DNA from: Pseudomonadota bacterium
Lineage (GTDB): Bacteria; Desulfobacterota; WTBG01; CAIYCZ01
Reading direction: 5' to 3'
Assembly (NCBI GenBank): GCA_026388865.1
Contig: JAPLIX010000481.1
Location: 1 to 6,260, forward strand
Length of the DNA stretch: 6,260 bases
Part shown: positions 5,771-6,260 of the stretch, one piece after another
How positions within the stretch are numbered: position 1 is the stretch's first letter
Layout: every line of letters starts with the position of its first letter
The notes under the pieces: model-generated
The model's input: the letters and a program-made list of their open reading frames with translations, nothing else
Databases searched by the model: none
What the model was told of the DNA's origin: nothing
Made by a program: the position numbers and the translations under genes

Positions 5771-5786
5771 TGAAAGCTGTGTTAAT

Positions 5787-5859
5787 AATGTCCTATATGC
5801 ATCCTCTCGCAGGGCCTATTTGCAGCTTTTAGCAACATGAGATAGGACATTGTTTTTTT
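5787..5859 (+). terminator. Long-loop terminator of the FAD oxidoreductase gene
   Basis: AATGTCCTAT (5787-5796) pairs perfectly with ATAGGACATT (5842-5851), followed after one G by seven T (5853-5859). The 45-nt loop is unusually long for a rho-independent terminator; TGC/GCA (5798-5800 with 5832-5834) could shorten it. It begins 16 nt after the stop codon. A second pairing, AAAGCTG (5773-5779) with CAGCTTT (5823-5829), interlocks with it. The 10-bp perfect ends also resemble inverted repeats of a tiny mobile element, so a decayed insertion that now serves as a terminator is an alternative. The sequence from 5860 to 5941 is AT-rich and shows no gene. Confidence 0.6.
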
Positions 5860-5941
5860 ATTGATCAATAGTGCATTTTTCTTTTTACTATAGACCAAAT
5901 AACACAGCAGACAAAAAGCCCGACAATGCCTCTTTCTCGTC

Positions 5942-5961
5942 ATGCCGGCGAAAGCCGGCAT
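5942..5961. repeat. REP-like palindrome with GNRA loop
   Basis: ATGCCGGC (5942-5949) and GCCGGCAT (5954-5961) form a perfect 8-bp stem closed by a GAAA tetraloop, in the context CGTC-ATGCCGGC...-CCACG. Units of the type CGTCATgCCgGCGAAAGCcGGcATCCA are widespread dispersed intergenic palindromes in proteobacterial genomes (general knowledge). It sits 15 bp beyond the predicted 3' end of the group II intron. Confidence 0.65.
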
Positions 5962-5976
5962 CCACGATAAATCTGG

Positions 5977-6111
5977 GTAGAGTAGAGAGCTGACAGCACA
6001 CTCTGCATCCTTGAGATCAGTTTGTCACACACGACTACTATGAAATACAGGATACGGGTGCTTCAGCCCTCCCTCATCAAACCGTGCCTGCGGTTCTCCC
6101 GCACACGGCTT
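5977..6111 (-). mobile_element. 3' end of a group II intron (domains V and VI)
   Basis: Read on the minus strand, 6111-6079 forms a domain V hairpin. AAGCCGTG pairs with CACGGTTT and contains the catalytic AGC triad. An upper stem TGCGG/CCGCA carries a GAGAA loop, and a two-base GG bulge lies on the 3' side. This matches bacterial group II domain V closely. The linker GATGAGGG follows, then a candidate domain VI: AGGGCTGA (6070-6063) pairs perfectly with TCAGCTCT (5993-5986), with further AGCAC/GTGCT and ATCCT/AGGAT pairing inside. The sequence then reads CTACTCTAC (5985-5977), typical of an intron 3' end finishing in AY and carrying the branch-point A. The 3' exon would start at 5976. Upstream domains and the reverse transcriptase/maturase gene are not seen within the remaining 149 bp, so the element is truncated or continues past the edge. 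Confidence 0.75.
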
Positions 6112-6190
6112 TCCGATGTTCTTCACTGATATGCATGCGTTGAAAAACCATGAAACCAGGCATTATTGATCTAGTACAACTTCCCCTTTT

Positions 6191-6214
6191 ACGTCTTAAT
6201 TTATTTTAAGATGT
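6191..6214. other. AT-rich hairpin upstream of the intron domain V
   Basis: ACGTCTTAA (6191-6199) pairs with TTAAGATGT (6206-6214), including one G-T wobble, around a 6-nt loop. No T-tract follows on either strand, so it is not a terminator. It could be part of the group II intron's domain IV or chance AT-rich pairing. The rest of 6112-6260 has no coding frame that I recognise. Confidence 0.25.
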
Positions 6215-6260
6215 GCCCCTTTGCTCCTTGTTTTGAAGCACAAAAGTTTAGAGAAGCAAA

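Noticed and set aside
1..6260. CRISPR array, tRNA or rRNA genes
   Set aside because: No regularly spaced direct repeats, cloverleaf with anticodon arm, or rRNA signature was seen on either strand by eye.

Overview
The window looks like a piece of a bacterial chromosome with moderate GC content. It holds a few ordinary cellular genes separated by spacers full of repeats and gene debris. Taxonomy cannot be fixed from sequence alone. The mix of a RecJ/ECF-type sigma pair, a COG2509-type flavoprotein, CGTCATGCCGGC-type palindromes and foldback elements would suit an anaerobic Desulfobacterota- or Nitrospirota-like genome, but this is an inference.

Left part, minus strand (1-3490). A sigma-70 region-2 protein runs off the left edge (1-289). 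It lies 32 bp behind recJ (322-2055, single-strand DNA exonuclease), so the two probably share a transcript. recJ has a good extended -10 promoter (2126-2153) that lies inside its longest reading frame. The real start is therefore probably TTG at 2055, giving a standard 577-residue RecJ. Upstream lie two imperfect foldback repeats, one AT-rich (2284-2428) and one exactly symmetric 126-bp element (2473-2598). The second ends 3 bp after the stop codon of an alpha/beta hydrolase gene (2602-3423), which has its own TTGACA promoter (3461-3490).

Middle (3491-4198). A second TTGACA promoter points rightward (3514-3541), but what follows is debris. There is a GC-rich segment (3571 to about 3800) with a 30-codon tail resembling the end of a restriction methylase, joined by an ATGA overlap to the first ~46 codons of a DUF1016/YhcG-type nuclease. 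A GGGGTCAGGTCTTG motif follows, then a clear hairpin terminator (3881-3918), a tiny possible dehydrogenase N-terminal fragment, and a ~70-bp inverted-repeat element (4045-4114).

Right part (4199-6260). A complete COG2509-like FAD-dependent oxidoreductase lies on the plus strand (4199-5770). Its best start is a TTG behind a perfect GGAGG. It ends at a long-loop hairpin terminator whose sequence can also form a pseudoknot-like arrangement. Beyond this are a GNRA-looped REP-like palindrome (5942-5961) and, on the minus strand, the 3' end of a group II intron: domain V, an unusually long candidate domain VI, and a 3' end near 5977. No intron-encoded protein is visible before the window ends.

I found no CRISPR array, tRNA, rRNA or convincing new multi-gene system. 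The most interesting items are the group II intron end, the restriction-nuclease relic behind a live-looking promoter, and the foldback elements.
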